Part shown: positions 16,095-24,651 of the stretch, one piece after another | How the letters are laid out: the number at the start of each line of letters is the position of its first letter | Position numbering within the stretch: position 1 is the first letter of the stretch | Assembly (NCBI GenBank): GCA_963732365.1 | Contig: CAVSZC010000003.1 | Span: 1 to 64,000 of the forward strand | Reading direction: 5' to 3' | From: SR-FBR-E99 sp963732365 | Lineage (GTDB): Bacteria; Bacteroidota; Bacteroidia; Bacteroidales; VadinHA17 | Length of the DNA: 64,000 nt | Translations under genes and position numbers: made by a program | Notes under the pieces: generated by a model | What the model was told of the DNA's origin: nothing | What the model saw: the letters and a program-made list of their open reading frames with translations, nothing else | Database searches by the model: none

Positions 16095-16764
16095 TCTCAG
16101 GTCCGGATCCCTGGAAGACTCCTTAAGATACATTGCATCGCTATTTCCCGCAAAAGCAATATTTACTACCAGTTTCGGCGTTGAGGATCAGGCAATTACA
16201 CACGCCATCTTCGAAAATGACATTCCCATTGATGTTGTCACCCTCGATACCGGAAGGCTTTTTCCCGAAACGTACAAAGTATTTTCAGAAACGATAAAAA
16301 AATATAACAAAAACATCGGCGTCTATTTTCCTGAACGTGATGATGTGGAGAGGATGGTCACGGAAAAAGGGCCTTACAGTTTCTACCATTCAAAGGAAAA
16401 CAGGCTGGAATGCTGCCGGATCAGGAAAGTTGTTCCGCTGGCGAGAGCCCTTGAAGGCCGGTCATGCTGGATATCAGGCATCAGGGCCGATCAGTCGCCA
16501 GACAGGAGCAATCTCGACTGGCTTGAATACGACGACAATAAGAAGCTTTATAAATTCCTTCCGCTGTTTAACTGGACATTGGAAGAGGTCAATGAGTACC
16601 TGAAAAAGAACAATGTCCCGGTAAATGCGTTAGTTGACAAAGGATATGTAAGTATTGGATGTGAACCTTGCACACGGGCATTAAGCCCTGGAGAGGACTT
16701 TCGCGCAGGAAGGTGGTGGTGGGAATCAGGCAACCAGAAAGAGTGCGGATTACATCTTAAATGA
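16069..16764 (+). CDS. cysH: assimilatory APS reductase (adenylyl-sulfate reductase)
   Basis: 231 aa, phosphoadenylyl/adenylyl-sulfate reductase family. Four cysteines that bind a [4Fe-4S] cluster are present as Cys115-Cys116 (RLECCRIRK) and Cys198-X2-Cys201 (IGCEPCTRA). This pattern marks the APS-using type rather than the PAPS-using type. The C-terminal ECGLH carries the catalytic cysteine. FTTSFGVEDQA near residue 32 is the PP-loop-like nucleotide site. It reduces APS to sulfite with thioredoxin in the cytoplasm. No cysC kinase gene occurs in the operon, which fits direct use of APS. Confidence 0.95.
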   Translation: MELSKLSNDLRSGSLEDSLRYIASLFPAKAIFTTSFGVEDQAITHAIFENDIPIDVVTLDTGRLFPETYKVFSETIKKYNKNIGVYFPERDDVERMVTEKGPYSFYHSKENRLECCRIRKVVPLARALEGRSCWISGIRADQSPDRSNLDWLEYDDNKKLYKFLPLFNWTLEEVNEYLKKNNVPVNALVDKGYVSIGCEPCTRALSPGEDFRAGRWWWESGNQKECGLHLK

Positions 16765-16781
16765 TAACATAAAAAGTAAAA

Positions 16782-17696
16782 ATGAAAAGTGCACTGCAGA
16801 TAAATAATGAGCATCTGAAGGAACTGGAGGATGAAGCGATCTATGTAATGCGTGAGGTGGCTGCCCAGTTTGAAAAGAAGGTTATTCTCTTTTCCGGAGG
16901 AAAGGATTCGATTGTGCTTGTTCATCTGGCAAAAAAAGCCTTCTGGCCGGCCCGCATGCCCTTCAGCCTTCTGCATATTGACACAGGTCATAACTTCGAG
17001 GAGACCCTCACCTTCAGGGATGATCTTGCCAGGGAACTGAATGTTGAGTTACTGGTGAGATATGTACAGGATTCGATCGATAACGGCCGCGTTTCCGAAG
17101 AAAAAGGGATAAATGCAAGCCGTAACAAGGCTCAGTCGGTAACGCTTCTTGATGCAATCGAAGAGCTCAATATCGATGTGGCTATCGGCGGAGGACGCCG
17201 CGACGAGGAAAAAGCAAGGGCCAAGGAGCGCTTCTTCTCTCACAGAAATGAGTTTGGCCACTGGGACCCGAAGAACCAGAGACCTGAACTGTGGAATATC
17301 TTTAACGGAAGAAAAAACGTCGGAGAACATTTCAGGGTTTTCCCGATCAGCAACTGGACAGAGCTTGACGTATGGCAGTATATACTTAATGAGAAGATAA
17401 AACTGCCTTCACTATACTATTCTCACAGAAGGCCTGTCTTCAAGAGAAATGACGTCTATCTGGCATGGGCCCCATTCATGCAGCTGAAGCCAAATGAAGA
17501 GGTGTTTGAGGCAGATGTCCGCTGCCGTACCATAGGTGACATAACCTGTACCGGAGTCTCATTGTCGGTGGCAAATACTCTCGAGGAGGTTATTTCTGAG
17601 ATTGCCGCCACCAGGGTTACCGAGAGAGGTGGCAGATATGATGACAGGAGATCGGAAGCTGCCATGGAGGACCGGAAAAAGGTTGGGTATTTTTAG
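16782..17696 (+). CDS. cysD: sulfate adenylyltransferase subunit 2
   Basis: 304 aa, the usual size for CysD. The PP-loop SGGKDS at residues 38-43 binds ATP. Further CysD signatures are LLHIDTGHNF, GGGRRDEEKARAKER and WTELDVWQYI. With CysN it makes APS from sulfate and ATP, the first step of assimilation. It starts 17 bases after cysH and ends 46 bases before the cysN ATG. The full active-site pattern is intact. Confidence 0.97.
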   Translation: MKSALQINNEHLKELEDEAIYVMREVAAQFEKKVILFSGGKDSIVLVHLAKKAFWPARMPFSLLHIDTGHNFEETLTFRDDLARELNVELLVRYVQDSIDNGRVSEEKGINASRNKAQSVTLLDAIEELNIDVAIGGGRRDEEKARAKERFFSHRNEFGHWDPKNQRPELWNIFNGRKNVGEHFRVFPISNWTELDVWQYILNEKIKLPSLYYSHRRPVFKRNDVYLAWAPFMQLKPNEEVFEADVRCRTIGDITCTGVSLSVANTLEEVISEIAATRVTERGGRYDDRRSEAAMEDRKKVGYF

Positions 17697-17742
17697 CAGC
17701 AGCACATGAAAGGTGGCATGCTGATCGTTTTTGAAAGCAATA

Positions 17743-19017
17743 ATGATGAATAATAACGGAAACAACAATAAAAGCCTTCTCCGTTTCACCACGGCAGGAA
17801 GCGTTGATGACGGCAAGAGCACTCTTATAGGAAGACTGCTCTATGACAGCAAGTCGATCTTTGAGGACCAGATGGATCATATCAGGGAGTCAAGTAAACG
17901 GCTGGGGAGGGAAGAGGTTGACCTGTCACTGCTGACAGACGGACTGAGGGCTGAGAGAGAGCAGGGCATTACTATCGACGTGGCTTACCGCTACTTTGCC
18001 ACCCCCGCCAGAAAATTCATCATTGCCGATACTCCCGGTCATATCCAGTATACCCGGAACATGGTCACAGGAGCAAGCACTGCTAACCTCGCCGTTATTC
18101 TTATTGACGCCAGGAAAGGTGTTGTGGAACAGACAGTAAGGCATACCTATATCTCCTCACTGCTGAGAATTAACCATATAGCATTTTGTATTAACAAGAT
18201 GGATATGGTCGGGTTTGATGAAAACCGCTTTCTCGCTATAAGATCCGATCTTGAACAACTGGTTAATAAACTTGGCATAGAAGACTCTCACTATATTCCG
18301 ATAAGTGCCAAGTTTGGTGACAATGTCGTTGACCGTTCCACCAACATGACATGGTACAGCGGTATGACTTTTCTGAGACTGATCGAAACCATTGATATCA
18401 GGCAGGACTATCTGAACTCAGCAGCCCGTTTCCCCGTTCAGACAGTGGTTCTCCCGCAGTCTGCTGAATATCACGACTACAGGGGTTATGCAGGCAGGGT
18501 TGCCGGAGGGTCGTTTAAACCAGGTGATGAGATCACTGTCATGCCGTCATTATTGAAATCAAAAATAAAAAGTATAACTGTCTTCGAGAAAAGTATCGAC
18601 GAGGCTACCACCGGAGAGTCAGTCACGCTGACACTAGAAGATCAGATTGACATAAGCAGGGGCGATCTGATCACAGGAGCAGGAGAAATGCCATTATCAG
18701 GTCAGGATATCAGGATGATGCTATGCTGGTTCAATGAGAAGTCGCTTCGCCCGGGTGCCAGATATCTGATCAGGAACAACACTCATGAGACTTCCTGTAT
18801 AATCAGGGCAATAAATTACAGGATGAATATTGAGACACTCGGGAAGGAGACATCTGTCGAAAGTCTGAATATGAATGACATAGCCAATGTCAGCATAAAG
18901 ACCTCCAGGCCAATATTTTATGATCCCTATAAGAAGAACCGGATCACCGGCAGCCTGATAATCATTGACGAAGCGACCAACGAGACTATGGCTGCCGGAA
19001 TGATTGACACGGAGTGA
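17743..19017 (+). CDS. cysN: sulfate adenylyltransferase subunit 1 (GTPase)
   Basis: About 424 aa, an EF-Tu-like GTPase that drives APS formation by CysD. G1 is GSVDDGKST from residue 19, G3 is DTPGH, and G4 is NKMD, all intact, followed by two beta-barrel domains. There is no C-terminal APS kinase fusion, unlike CysNC proteins. The ATG at 17743 (or 17746) is preferred to the TTG at 17731. It is the last gene of the DUF2061-cysH-cysD-cysN operon, convergent with the next gene. Confidence 0.96.
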   Translation: MMNNNGNNNKSLLRFTTAGSVDDGKSTLIGRLLYDSKSIFEDQMDHIRESSKRLGREEVDLSLLTDGLRAEREQGITIDVAYRYFATPARKFIIADTPGHIQYTRNMVTGASTANLAVILIDARKGVVEQTVRHTYISSLLRINHIAFCINKMDMVGFDENRFLAIRSDLEQLVNKLGIEDSHYIPISAKFGDNVVDRSTNMTWYSGMTFLRLIETIDIRQDYLNSAARFPVQTVVLPQSAEYHDYRGYAGRVAGGSFKPGDEITVMPSLLKSKIKSITVFEKSIDEATTGESVTLTLEDQIDISRGDLITGAGEMPLSGQDIRMMLCWFNEKSLRPGARYLIRNNTHETSCIIRAINYRMNIETLGKETSVESLNMNDIANVSIKTSRPIFYDPYKKNRITGSLIIIDEATNETMAAGMIDTE

Positions 19018-19058
19018 TCCGGATCAATCAGCAACCCATGGGTTCTTGTTTGCCTGAA

Positions 19059-19733
19059 TCACAGGATCTGGTTACAGAATGTTCCCAGTTTTAAGATATC
19101 TTCCCGGTTCTTGAAATTGATCTTCTCAGCCTTAATATATTTTTTAAGCTGATCAGCCTTTTCAGGAAAGATCTTCAGAAACTGGTTTGTTCCCGTGAAC
19201 TTAAACAGCTCATCGCCTCTTCTGACCCAACATACCGATGCCGGTGTGATTTCAACATTAGGCGGAAGTTCGATATGCACAACATCACCCGGAATCTCGA
19301 GCCTGCGCATGTCGGTCGGACCGACAGACTGTGACTTCTGACCGTATCCTACAGAAGATCCCATTGGAGTCAGGTTACACTTATGCTCAAAGAAGAATGT
19401 TGCCGGACCGGTGATGAGAAGCTCGAGGAAACCTTTCTCTGCAGGCACAAATTTGCGATTCTGAATATAGATCGTATCAAAGGTCTCAATATTCTTCGCC
19501 ACCCTGTAGGTGCCGTTCAGTTCTGTGATCATCCTCTCCTCTGCCATATTGTAATTAAGCAGGGAAGTGAATGACTTGCCGTCCTTCATAATGATTGTCC
19601 CTGTCGTAAACTGAGGAAAGAGAAAATGGGGTATAGGATTTTCTTCAGTGCCCTGGGCGCTTGCAACCGTTGAAAGCAATACAGGGAGTAACATTATGCC
19701 GACTGTTCTGAAAATATAATGGGGGATTCTCAT
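19059..19733 (-). CDS. exported hypothetical protein, about 224 aa
   Basis: The ATG at 19733 opens a signal peptide (MRIPHYIFRTVGIMLLPVLL... ASAQ); the frame can be extended to 19775. The mature part is beta-rich, with TGTIIMKDGKSFTSLLNYNM and KNIETFDTIYIQNRKFVPAE, and ends in a lysine-rich helical segment. I cannot name the family. The 'new-value' pattern (a request to move from one surface parameter to a stored table) is common to uncharacterised periplasmic proteins of Bacteroidota, so only export is claimed. It is single-gene, convergent with cysN. Confidence 0.65.
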   Translation of the reverse strand: MRIPHYIFRTVGIMLLPVLLSTVASAQGTEENPIPHFLFPQFTTGTIIMKDGKSFTSLLNYNMAEERMITELNGTYRVAKNIETFDTIYIQNRKFVPAEKGFLELLITGPATFFFEHKCNLTPMGSSVGYGQKSQSVGPTDMRRLEIPGDVVHIELPPNVEITPASVCWVRRGDELFKFTGTNQFLKIFPEKADQLKKYIKAEKINFKNREDILKLGTFCNQIL

Positions 19734-19789
19734 ATTCACTTTTAATTGAAGATCAAATATAGCTTTTATAAACATAAGATCTTATGCCT

Positions 19790-20150
19790 GGCAGTGTCAC
19801 CCCTGCAGGGTTCAGGTGTGTGGTGGTGGATCGCCCTCATGCCACGGCTTCCGTCCGTCAGATGACGGACTCCACCCGCGGTTATTCACCTGTCGCCCTG
19901 CGGGCTGAAGCTGTGCAAATAGCTATGATACCATTGATAGCACCGACAGGTGCTGCAAGCTCCGCAGTGGTTATTCACCTGTCGCCCTTACGGGCTGGGT
20001 TTGTGCATATAATGATGGGGACTTTAGGCAGCGCCGGCAGATGCTGCAAGCTCCGCAGGAGCATCGTCACAAAGTGACGAAAGATGCATAACCCCCGGCG
20101 TGAGCCGGGGGCAGATGCAGAGAGGCAACCGGAGCCCTGCAAGGGTGATA
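19790..20150. repeat. REP-like repeat block upstream of the RAYT gene
   Basis: It contains several short palindromes: TCCGTC/GACGGA around 19855, GCCCTGCGGGC, CGTCAC/GTGACG, and CCCCCGGC GTGA GCCGGGGG near 20090. The order ...GCTCCGCAGGAGCATCG..., CCCCCGGC hairpin, GGAGCCCTGCA recurs in the same orientation in the block after the gene. Together with the gene in the middle this is a REP/transposase unit. Reading frames here are by-products of the repeats. Confidence 0.8.
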
Positions 20151-20225
20151 TAAAATATTTGCAGTATAACCAAAACCTTTGTACCTTAGTTCTTTACTCG
20201 CTGTTATAAACTAATATTTGAAGTT

Positions 20226-20672
20226 ATGTCAAGCTATCGTCAGCTCCTGTATCACATTGTATTCAGGACTAAAGACAGTAAGCCTTCCCTGTACCGGGAG
20301 CACACAGGTGATCTCTATGCTTACATTGGTGGTATAATAAGAGGTAAAAACTCTAAACTATACAAGATCAATGGCATAGAAGATCATATACACTTACTGA
20401 CTGATATTCATCCCTCTATTGCCCTGGCTGATTTTGTCAGAGACGTAAAATCAAACAGCTCTCTGTGGATCAAGACAAGTGGCAAATTCCCGGAATTTGA
20501 GGGATGGTCAGAAGGATATGCTGCCCTGTCGTGTTCATACCTTGATTCAGGTGTGGTCATCGATTATATCAGGAACCAGCAGGAGCATCACAAAAAATCA
20601 TCTTCTATTGATGAATACAGGAAGCTCCTGATGGAGAATGGTGTACAGATCAGCGAACAGTATTTCCCTTAG
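20226..20672 (+). CDS. REP-associated tyrosine transposase (RAYT, IS200-like Y1)
   Basis: 148 aa, Y1 HUH single-strand DNA transposase of the IS200/IS605 superfamily. The metal-binding HxH is in GIEDHIHLLTD (about residue 57), and the catalytic tyrosine in VVIDYIRNQQEHH near residue 119. YRQLLYHIVFRTK at the start is typical. Unlike an IS200 element, there is no tnpB gene and the flanks are arrays of palindromic repeats, the hallmark of RAYTs, which are usually single-copy host-borne genes. All key residues are intact, so it may be active on the nearby repeats. Confidence 0.88.
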   Translation: MSSYRQLLYHIVFRTKDSKPSLYREHTGDLYAYIGGIIRGKNSKLYKINGIEDHIHLLTDIHPSIALADFVRDVKSNSSLWIKTSGKFPEFEGWSEGYAALSCSYLDSGVVIDYIRNQQEHHKKSSSIDEYRKLLMENGVQISEQYFP

Positions 20673-21417
20673 TGTTCTGTTGCCCCTTCAGGGCTAAGGG
20701 GTATTGTGGGAGTCTCCCTCATGCCACGGGTTCCGTCCGTCAGATGACGGACTCCACCCGCGGTTATGCACCTGTCGCCCTTGCGGGCTGTAATTGTGCA
20801 TATGAGTCTGATGACCATAAAAAGAACCGACAGGCGCTGCAAACTCCGCAGGAGCATCGTCACGAAGTGACGAAAGGTGCATAACCCCCGGCGTGAGCCG
20901 GGGGCAGGTGCAGAAAGCTGACTGGAGCCCTGCAGGGGTGACAGATAATACACAGTGCCCTTCCGCCGGTGCATCTTAACCAGGCAGGAGTCGACTTGCG
21001 GGCTGAAGCTGTGCAAATAGCTATGATACCATTGATAGCACCGACAGGTGCTGCAAGCTCCGCAGTGGTTATTCACCTGTCGCCCTTGCGGGCTGTAATT
21101 GTGCATATGAGTCTGATGACCATAAAAAGCACCGACAGGCGCTGCAAGCTCCGCAGGAGCATCGTCACGAAGTGACGAAAGGTGCATAACCCCCGGCGTG
21201 AGCCGGGGGCAGGTGCAGAAAGCTGACTGGAGCCCTGCAGGGGTGACAGATAATACACAGTGCCCTTCCGCCGGTGCATCTTAACCAGGCAGGAGTCGCC
21301 CTGCGGGCTGAAGCTGTGCAAATAGCTATGATACCATTGATAGCACCGACAGGTGCTGAAGGCTCCGCAGGAGCATCGTCACGCAGTGAATGAAATCAGT
21401 AGAAAATTAATTGTGAC
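20673..21417. repeat. REP-like repeat block downstream of the RAYT gene
   Basis: 745 bases without a gene, made of the same palindromic modules as the upstream block. CCCCCGGC (20885-20892) and GCCGGGGG (20897-20904) pair perfectly around GTGA. CGTCAC/GTGACG hairpins and GCCCTTGCGGGC modules recur. A 305-bp tandem duplication (20762-21371) makes up most of it. Confidence 0.85.
20762..21371. repeat. two tandem copies of a 305-bp repeat unit
   Basis: Unit 1 is 20762-21066 and unit 2 is 21067-21371. The markers TAATTGTGCATATGAG at 20791 and 21096 are exactly 305 bases apart. Only a handful of differences are visible (for example GAACCG against GCACCG), so the duplication is recent. Confidence 0.85.
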
Positions 21418-22509
21418 CTAGAGTCTGGTTCTCTTACCCTTGACGGAGCATCTGTAAAAAGTGCCCTTTTTGTATAAAAGAACCTCCCCGGGCTCCTCAT
21501 TGACTATCCCGGAATCAATCCCAAGTATCTTGTTATTGAACAGCGACTTTATCTCTTTATGTGTCGTATGCCCTACCACAATGTGATTCACATCATAAAA
21601 AAGAAGTATGGAATCAAGCTGACTCTCAATGATTGCCCCATTCATGAAATAACCCCTGTACCACAACGGACCATCATTGCCAGCCAGGAAATCAATCTCT
21701 TCATCAGCATAGATTGACTCATCAATCTGCCCGATGATCTTGAGGGAAAAAATCTCATTGACCTCTTTAGCCAATAATTGCCTGCGAACCAGTTCCATTG
21801 AAACGCCTGCATGAACAAACAGGATGTCATTTACAGTAACCATAACCGGTTTGTTCCGCAGCCATCTCCCAAGAACAGAATTTTCAGAAAATAGGTTATA
21901 GAATGGGACGTTGGTCAATTCTTCAACTTTCCTGTACTTTTCATTAAGGTATCTCAGGTCACCGCTCAAAACCATGCTTTCGTGATTACCTATCATCACA
22001 TGAACCTTCCCCCCGGCTTTTTTAGCCTGTCTTTCAAGGTCAAAGAGATGCCATAGAATTTCGGTGACCATACTTCCACGGTCGAAGCCGTCACCAAGAA
22101 ACACCAGATGTCCCTTGCCAAATTTCCAGTTGAGCTTCTCATCTATTATACCGTTGGCAGTTAATTGATCAATATAAGTCGCGTACTGTCCATGAACATC
22201 GCTGATGGCAACAATGCTGTCAACCTTCTTAAAACTCTGACGATAATCTGTCTTTTCATAGAAAACCCTGAGGAGGTCTCTGTATCCGACTGAAAGCCCA
22301 AGTACCGGTTTCAGGGATGAAAAGTTTTCCGGAGTAAGCTGATAATCTTTTATTACACTATTATCAACCATTATTGCATAGAGTGTATCATTCACATAAA
22401 AAATATAGGGCCCGTCGTTAATTGTATCAGTACTTGTTTCGTACCGCCCTGTCGCAAGTGAGTTAATACCATACAGGCTGATTATAAGGAGGAGGGCCAG
22501 CTTTTTCAT
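21418..22509 (-). CDS. exported metallophosphoesterase (Shewanella-like phosphatase type)
   Basis: 363 aa with a signal peptide (MKKLALLLIISLYGINSLA). Calcineurin-like metal-binding motifs appear in order: SDVHGQY, GDGFDRG, GNHES, FVHAG and VGHTTH. These are the DxH, GDxxDRG, GNHE and GH(T)H motifs of PPP-type phosphatases. The pattern and length suit the Shewanella-like protein phosphatase (SLP) group, which acts in the periplasm on phosphoesters or phosphotyrosine. About 47 bases separate it from the aldo/keto reductase gene upstream on the same strand, so the two could be co-transcribed. Substrate unknown. Confidence 0.9.
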   Translation of the reverse strand: MKKLALLLIISLYGINSLATGRYETSTDTINDGPYIFYVNDTLYAIMVDNSVIKDYQLTPENFSSLKPVLGLSVGYRDLLRVFYEKTDYRQSFKKVDSIVAISDVHGQYATYIDQLTANGIIDEKLNWKFGKGHLVFLGDGFDRGSMVTEILWHLFDLERQAKKAGGKVHVMIGNHESMVLSGDLRYLNEKYRKVEELTNVPFYNLFSENSVLGRWLRNKPVMVTVNDILFVHAGVSMELVRRQLLAKEVNEIFSLKIIGQIDESIYADEEIDFLAGNDGPLWYRGYFMNGAIIESQLDSILLFYDVNHIVVGHTTHKEIKSLFNNKILGIDSGIVNEEPGEVLLYKKGTFYRCSVKGKRTRL

Positions 22510-22556
22510 GTTACACAGGTATACTTCAGTAATATGATTTCATAAATAATGACAAT

Positions 22557-23510
22557 TTACTTTGCAAATTGTTTAAAAGGGATAAAATCTAGATCTGAAG
22601 CGACAATGTTCTCTTCAACCTGCTCAGGTGTTTTTCCTCCGGGGATAACCACATGACATGCCGGGTGTGAAATACAGAACCGCAGTGAGAGCTGTGCGAC
22701 GGAATAATTGCTGTATTTTTCAAAGACCGGCTTATAGCCATCCAGTGCATCGAGGTACGAAGCCAGTTTCTCGGGTGAGAGATTGCTGCGCCGGTGGTCA
22801 TTCTCACCAAAGCTGGTATTCCTGTTAAATTTACCGGAAAGTAATCCGAAGAGCAGCGGAATGCGCAATATCACACCGGTTCCGTACCTGAGTGCCATAG
22901 GCAGCAGCACCTCTTCAGCCTGTCGTTCGAGAAGATTATATCTGACCTGTATTACGTCAAGCAGGTTGTGGTGCCTCTCCAGGATGTGTGCCTGCGCTGT
23001 CTCGCCAAAGGAGAGAACGCTCCATCCGGCGTGTCTTATCTTACCGTCTCTCTTCAGCTTTTCAAGGGCCAGCCACGGCTCATCGCGCTCCAGTATCTCG
23101 AGGCCGGGACTGTGCAACTGCAGAATATCGAGAGTCTCCAGGTTGAGTCTTTTAAGGCTCTGCTCGGCAGCAAACTCGAGGTGTCTTACCGAATAATCAT
23201 TATTGGCAGGGGTGATGACATGATCCTGCCCTACATAAGGGTAGAAATTGTTCCCTGCCTTGGTGGCGATGACTATCTTGTCCCTGTCAGAGCGTTCCGA
23301 CAGTACCTCCCGTATCAGCTCCTCAGAGTGGCCGAAGCCATAGACGTCTGCCGTATCAATGAAAGTCACCCCTGCGTCAATAGCCGCATGAATAGCCCTG
23401 CGTGAGCTGTCGTCATCAGTCTTGCCCCAGTCGCGTCCGCTGATGCCCCATGCACCAAAGCCGACTGTCGATATGACCGGACCCTTTGCTCCCAGTTTCG
23501 TATACTTCAT
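22557..23510 (-). CDS. aldo/keto reductase
   Basis: 317 aa, AKR family (NADPH-dependent, TIM barrel). The catalytic set is visible: Asp and Tyr in DTADVYGFGHSEE, Lys in VIATKAG, His in ILQLHSP. The C-terminal cofactor region VVIPGGKTPEQVEEN is present. Substrates of this subgroup are mostly unknown; it reduces aldehydes or ketones in the cytoplasm. It lies upstream of the phosphoesterase gene on the same strand. Confidence 0.92.
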   Translation of the reverse strand: MKYTKLGAKGPVISTVGFGAWGISGRDWGKTDDDSSRRAIHAAIDAGVTFIDTADVYGFGHSEELIREVLSERSDRDKIVIATKAGNNFYPYVGQDHVITPANNDYSVRHLEFAAEQSLKRLNLETLDILQLHSPGLEILERDEPWLALEKLKRDGKIRHAGWSVLSFGETAQAHILERHHNLLDVIQVRYNLLERQAEEVLLPMALRYGTGVILRIPLLFGLLSGKFNRNTSFGENDHRRSNLSPEKLASYLDALDGYKPVFEKYSNYSVAQLSLRFCISHPACHVVIPGGKTPEQVEENIVASDLDFIPFKQFAK

Positions 23511-23674
23511 AACCGCTCATCTATTTTGGACAGCATGAAGTAAGCGAATATTTCAGAAAGGTTGGTAATATTCCTCTCAATTTATCCGGCAGGCATAAGC
23601 CAACCTGACAGGACTGGCACTACAGCCCTGCCTATATTCTGTGGGGTGCCCCCTTTTAAGTCAGGATCAGGCTT

Positions 23675-24298
23675 TTATTTGCCAAACAAGTAAGCGAGAG
23701 AGAATCCAAAGACGTTGATCTTCATCTCAGCATCATCCACAGGGGAAAGATTCATCAGTCCTAACTCATACTGCAATGAGATTATGAATCCGTTCAGATC
23801 AACACCAGCTCCAAATCCCAACCCAAAATCAAACGGCTTCATGTCACAATCCTCGCCTTCGCCATAGCAGATGTCATAAGATTCTTCATCGTCACTGACC
23901 TGGCCTGAGATGCCGTATGCAAAATAGGGCCCGGCCTTCACAAATAACTTAACTGATCCGAGATCGAATTTATAGGCTGCATAAACCGGCACCTCAATGA
24001 AAGCGGGAGCAATCTTCAACTCATAGACCTCTTCATAAAAATCTAACTCATAGGAAGCGCCCTTCCCGGAATAAAGTATAGCAGGCTGAAGCACTAAACC
24101 GCCTGAGAGAGTGAACTCAGCCATTGCGCCAAAATGAAATCCGATCAGCGTTTTCGGGTCAAAACTAATGCCTGAAGATTTCAGTGTCATTTTTGACAGA
24201 TTCAGTCCGGCTACCGGGCCAAACTTCATCTGTGCCTGCAAAGATGCGGCAACAAATAAGAAGCAGCATACCAAAAGGAGAGTCAGTGACTTTTTCAT
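23675..24298 (-). CDS. PorT-like outer-membrane beta-barrel protein, paralogue 3
   Basis: About 207 aa from the ATG at 24298, giving a standard signal peptide (MKKSLTLLLVCCFLFVA... LQAQ). The frame remains open to an ATG at 24343, but those 15 codons coincide with the conserved leader and would hide the signal. It is highly similar to the 6156-6788 protein (KFGPVAGLNLSKMT, KPFDFGLGFGAGVDLNGF, FGFSLAYLFG) and differs in the acidic loop, which here contains two cysteines (YDICYGEGEDCD). It is a recent paralogue. The gene stands alone; function unknown. Confidence 0.85.
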   Translation of the reverse strand: MKKSLTLLLVCCFLFVAASLQAQMKFGPVAGLNLSKMTLKSSGISFDPKTLIGFHFGAMAEFTLSGGLVLQPAILYSGKGASYELDFYEEVYELKIAPAFIEVPVYAAYKFDLGSVKLFVKAGPYFAYGISGQVSDDEESYDICYGEGEDCDMKPFDFGLGFGAGVDLNGFIISLQYELGLMNLSPVDDAEMKINVFGFSLAYLFGK

Positions 24299-24320
24299 GG
24301 AACTTGGGATTTCAGTGAGT

Positions 24321-24339
24321 CTACTCGTAAAGCTTTTCG
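24321..24339 (-). promoter_or_regulatory. conserved leader element before a PorT-like gene, copy 3
   Basis: On the minus strand CGAAAAGCTTTACGAGTAG lies 22 bases before the ATG at 24298. It shares longer flanks with copy 2 (AGCGGATGT before, ACTCA after). Confidence 0.55.
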
Positions 24340-24343
24340 ACAT

Positions 24344-24596
24344 CCGCTATTATAATTTTGAAAATCTAAAAATTATCTGATCAAGAAAATAAGTTAAAGC
24401 ATTCCTGGAATCTGACTCCTGAATCATTATCAATCACTAAAGTTACACAGTGAATTTGGTAATGTCAAATTTATTTACAGGGAACGCTGAATGAAATTGA
24501 AAGATTTACTAAACCGGCATCTCCCCCGTTAAATCGCTTTAAAGCAATTAAAAGGATTATTTATCGGTATCAAACATTTTATAAGGATATGATTTT
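24344..24596. other. divergent intergenic region
   Basis: AT-rich; apart from the leader element and the promoter listed next I see nothing in it. Confidence 0.4.
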
Positions 24597-24628
24597 TTTG
24601 CTTTTAGCCAAGGTATAGCCTAATTTTG
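24597..24628 (+). promoter_or_regulatory. promoter of the TIR-TPR gene
   Basis: TTTG at 24597-24600 and TAATTTTG at 24621-24628 are separated by 20 bases, matching the Bacteroidota -33 TTTG and -7 TAnnTTTG pattern. The start codon is 23 bases further on. Confidence 0.7.
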
Positions 24629-24651
24629 AATGTAAAATAAGCAAACCACCC

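Noticed and set aside
19033..19044. Palindrome AACCCATGGGTT between cysN and the convergent gene, considered as a terminator
   Set aside because: The stem is only 5-6 bp without a proper loop and T run; not strong enough to call.
20672..21321. Several frames of 60-170 codons in the RAYT repeat blocks
   Set aside because: They repeat with the 305-bp unit and appear on both strands; their residues simply follow the palindromic DNA.
20762..21371. CRISPR-like array
   Set aside because: The repeats are 305 bp and directly adjacent without spacers, and no cas genes are present.
22783..23405. Long plus-strand frames opposite the aldo/keto reductase gene
   Set aside because: Antisense shadows of a well-supported gene.
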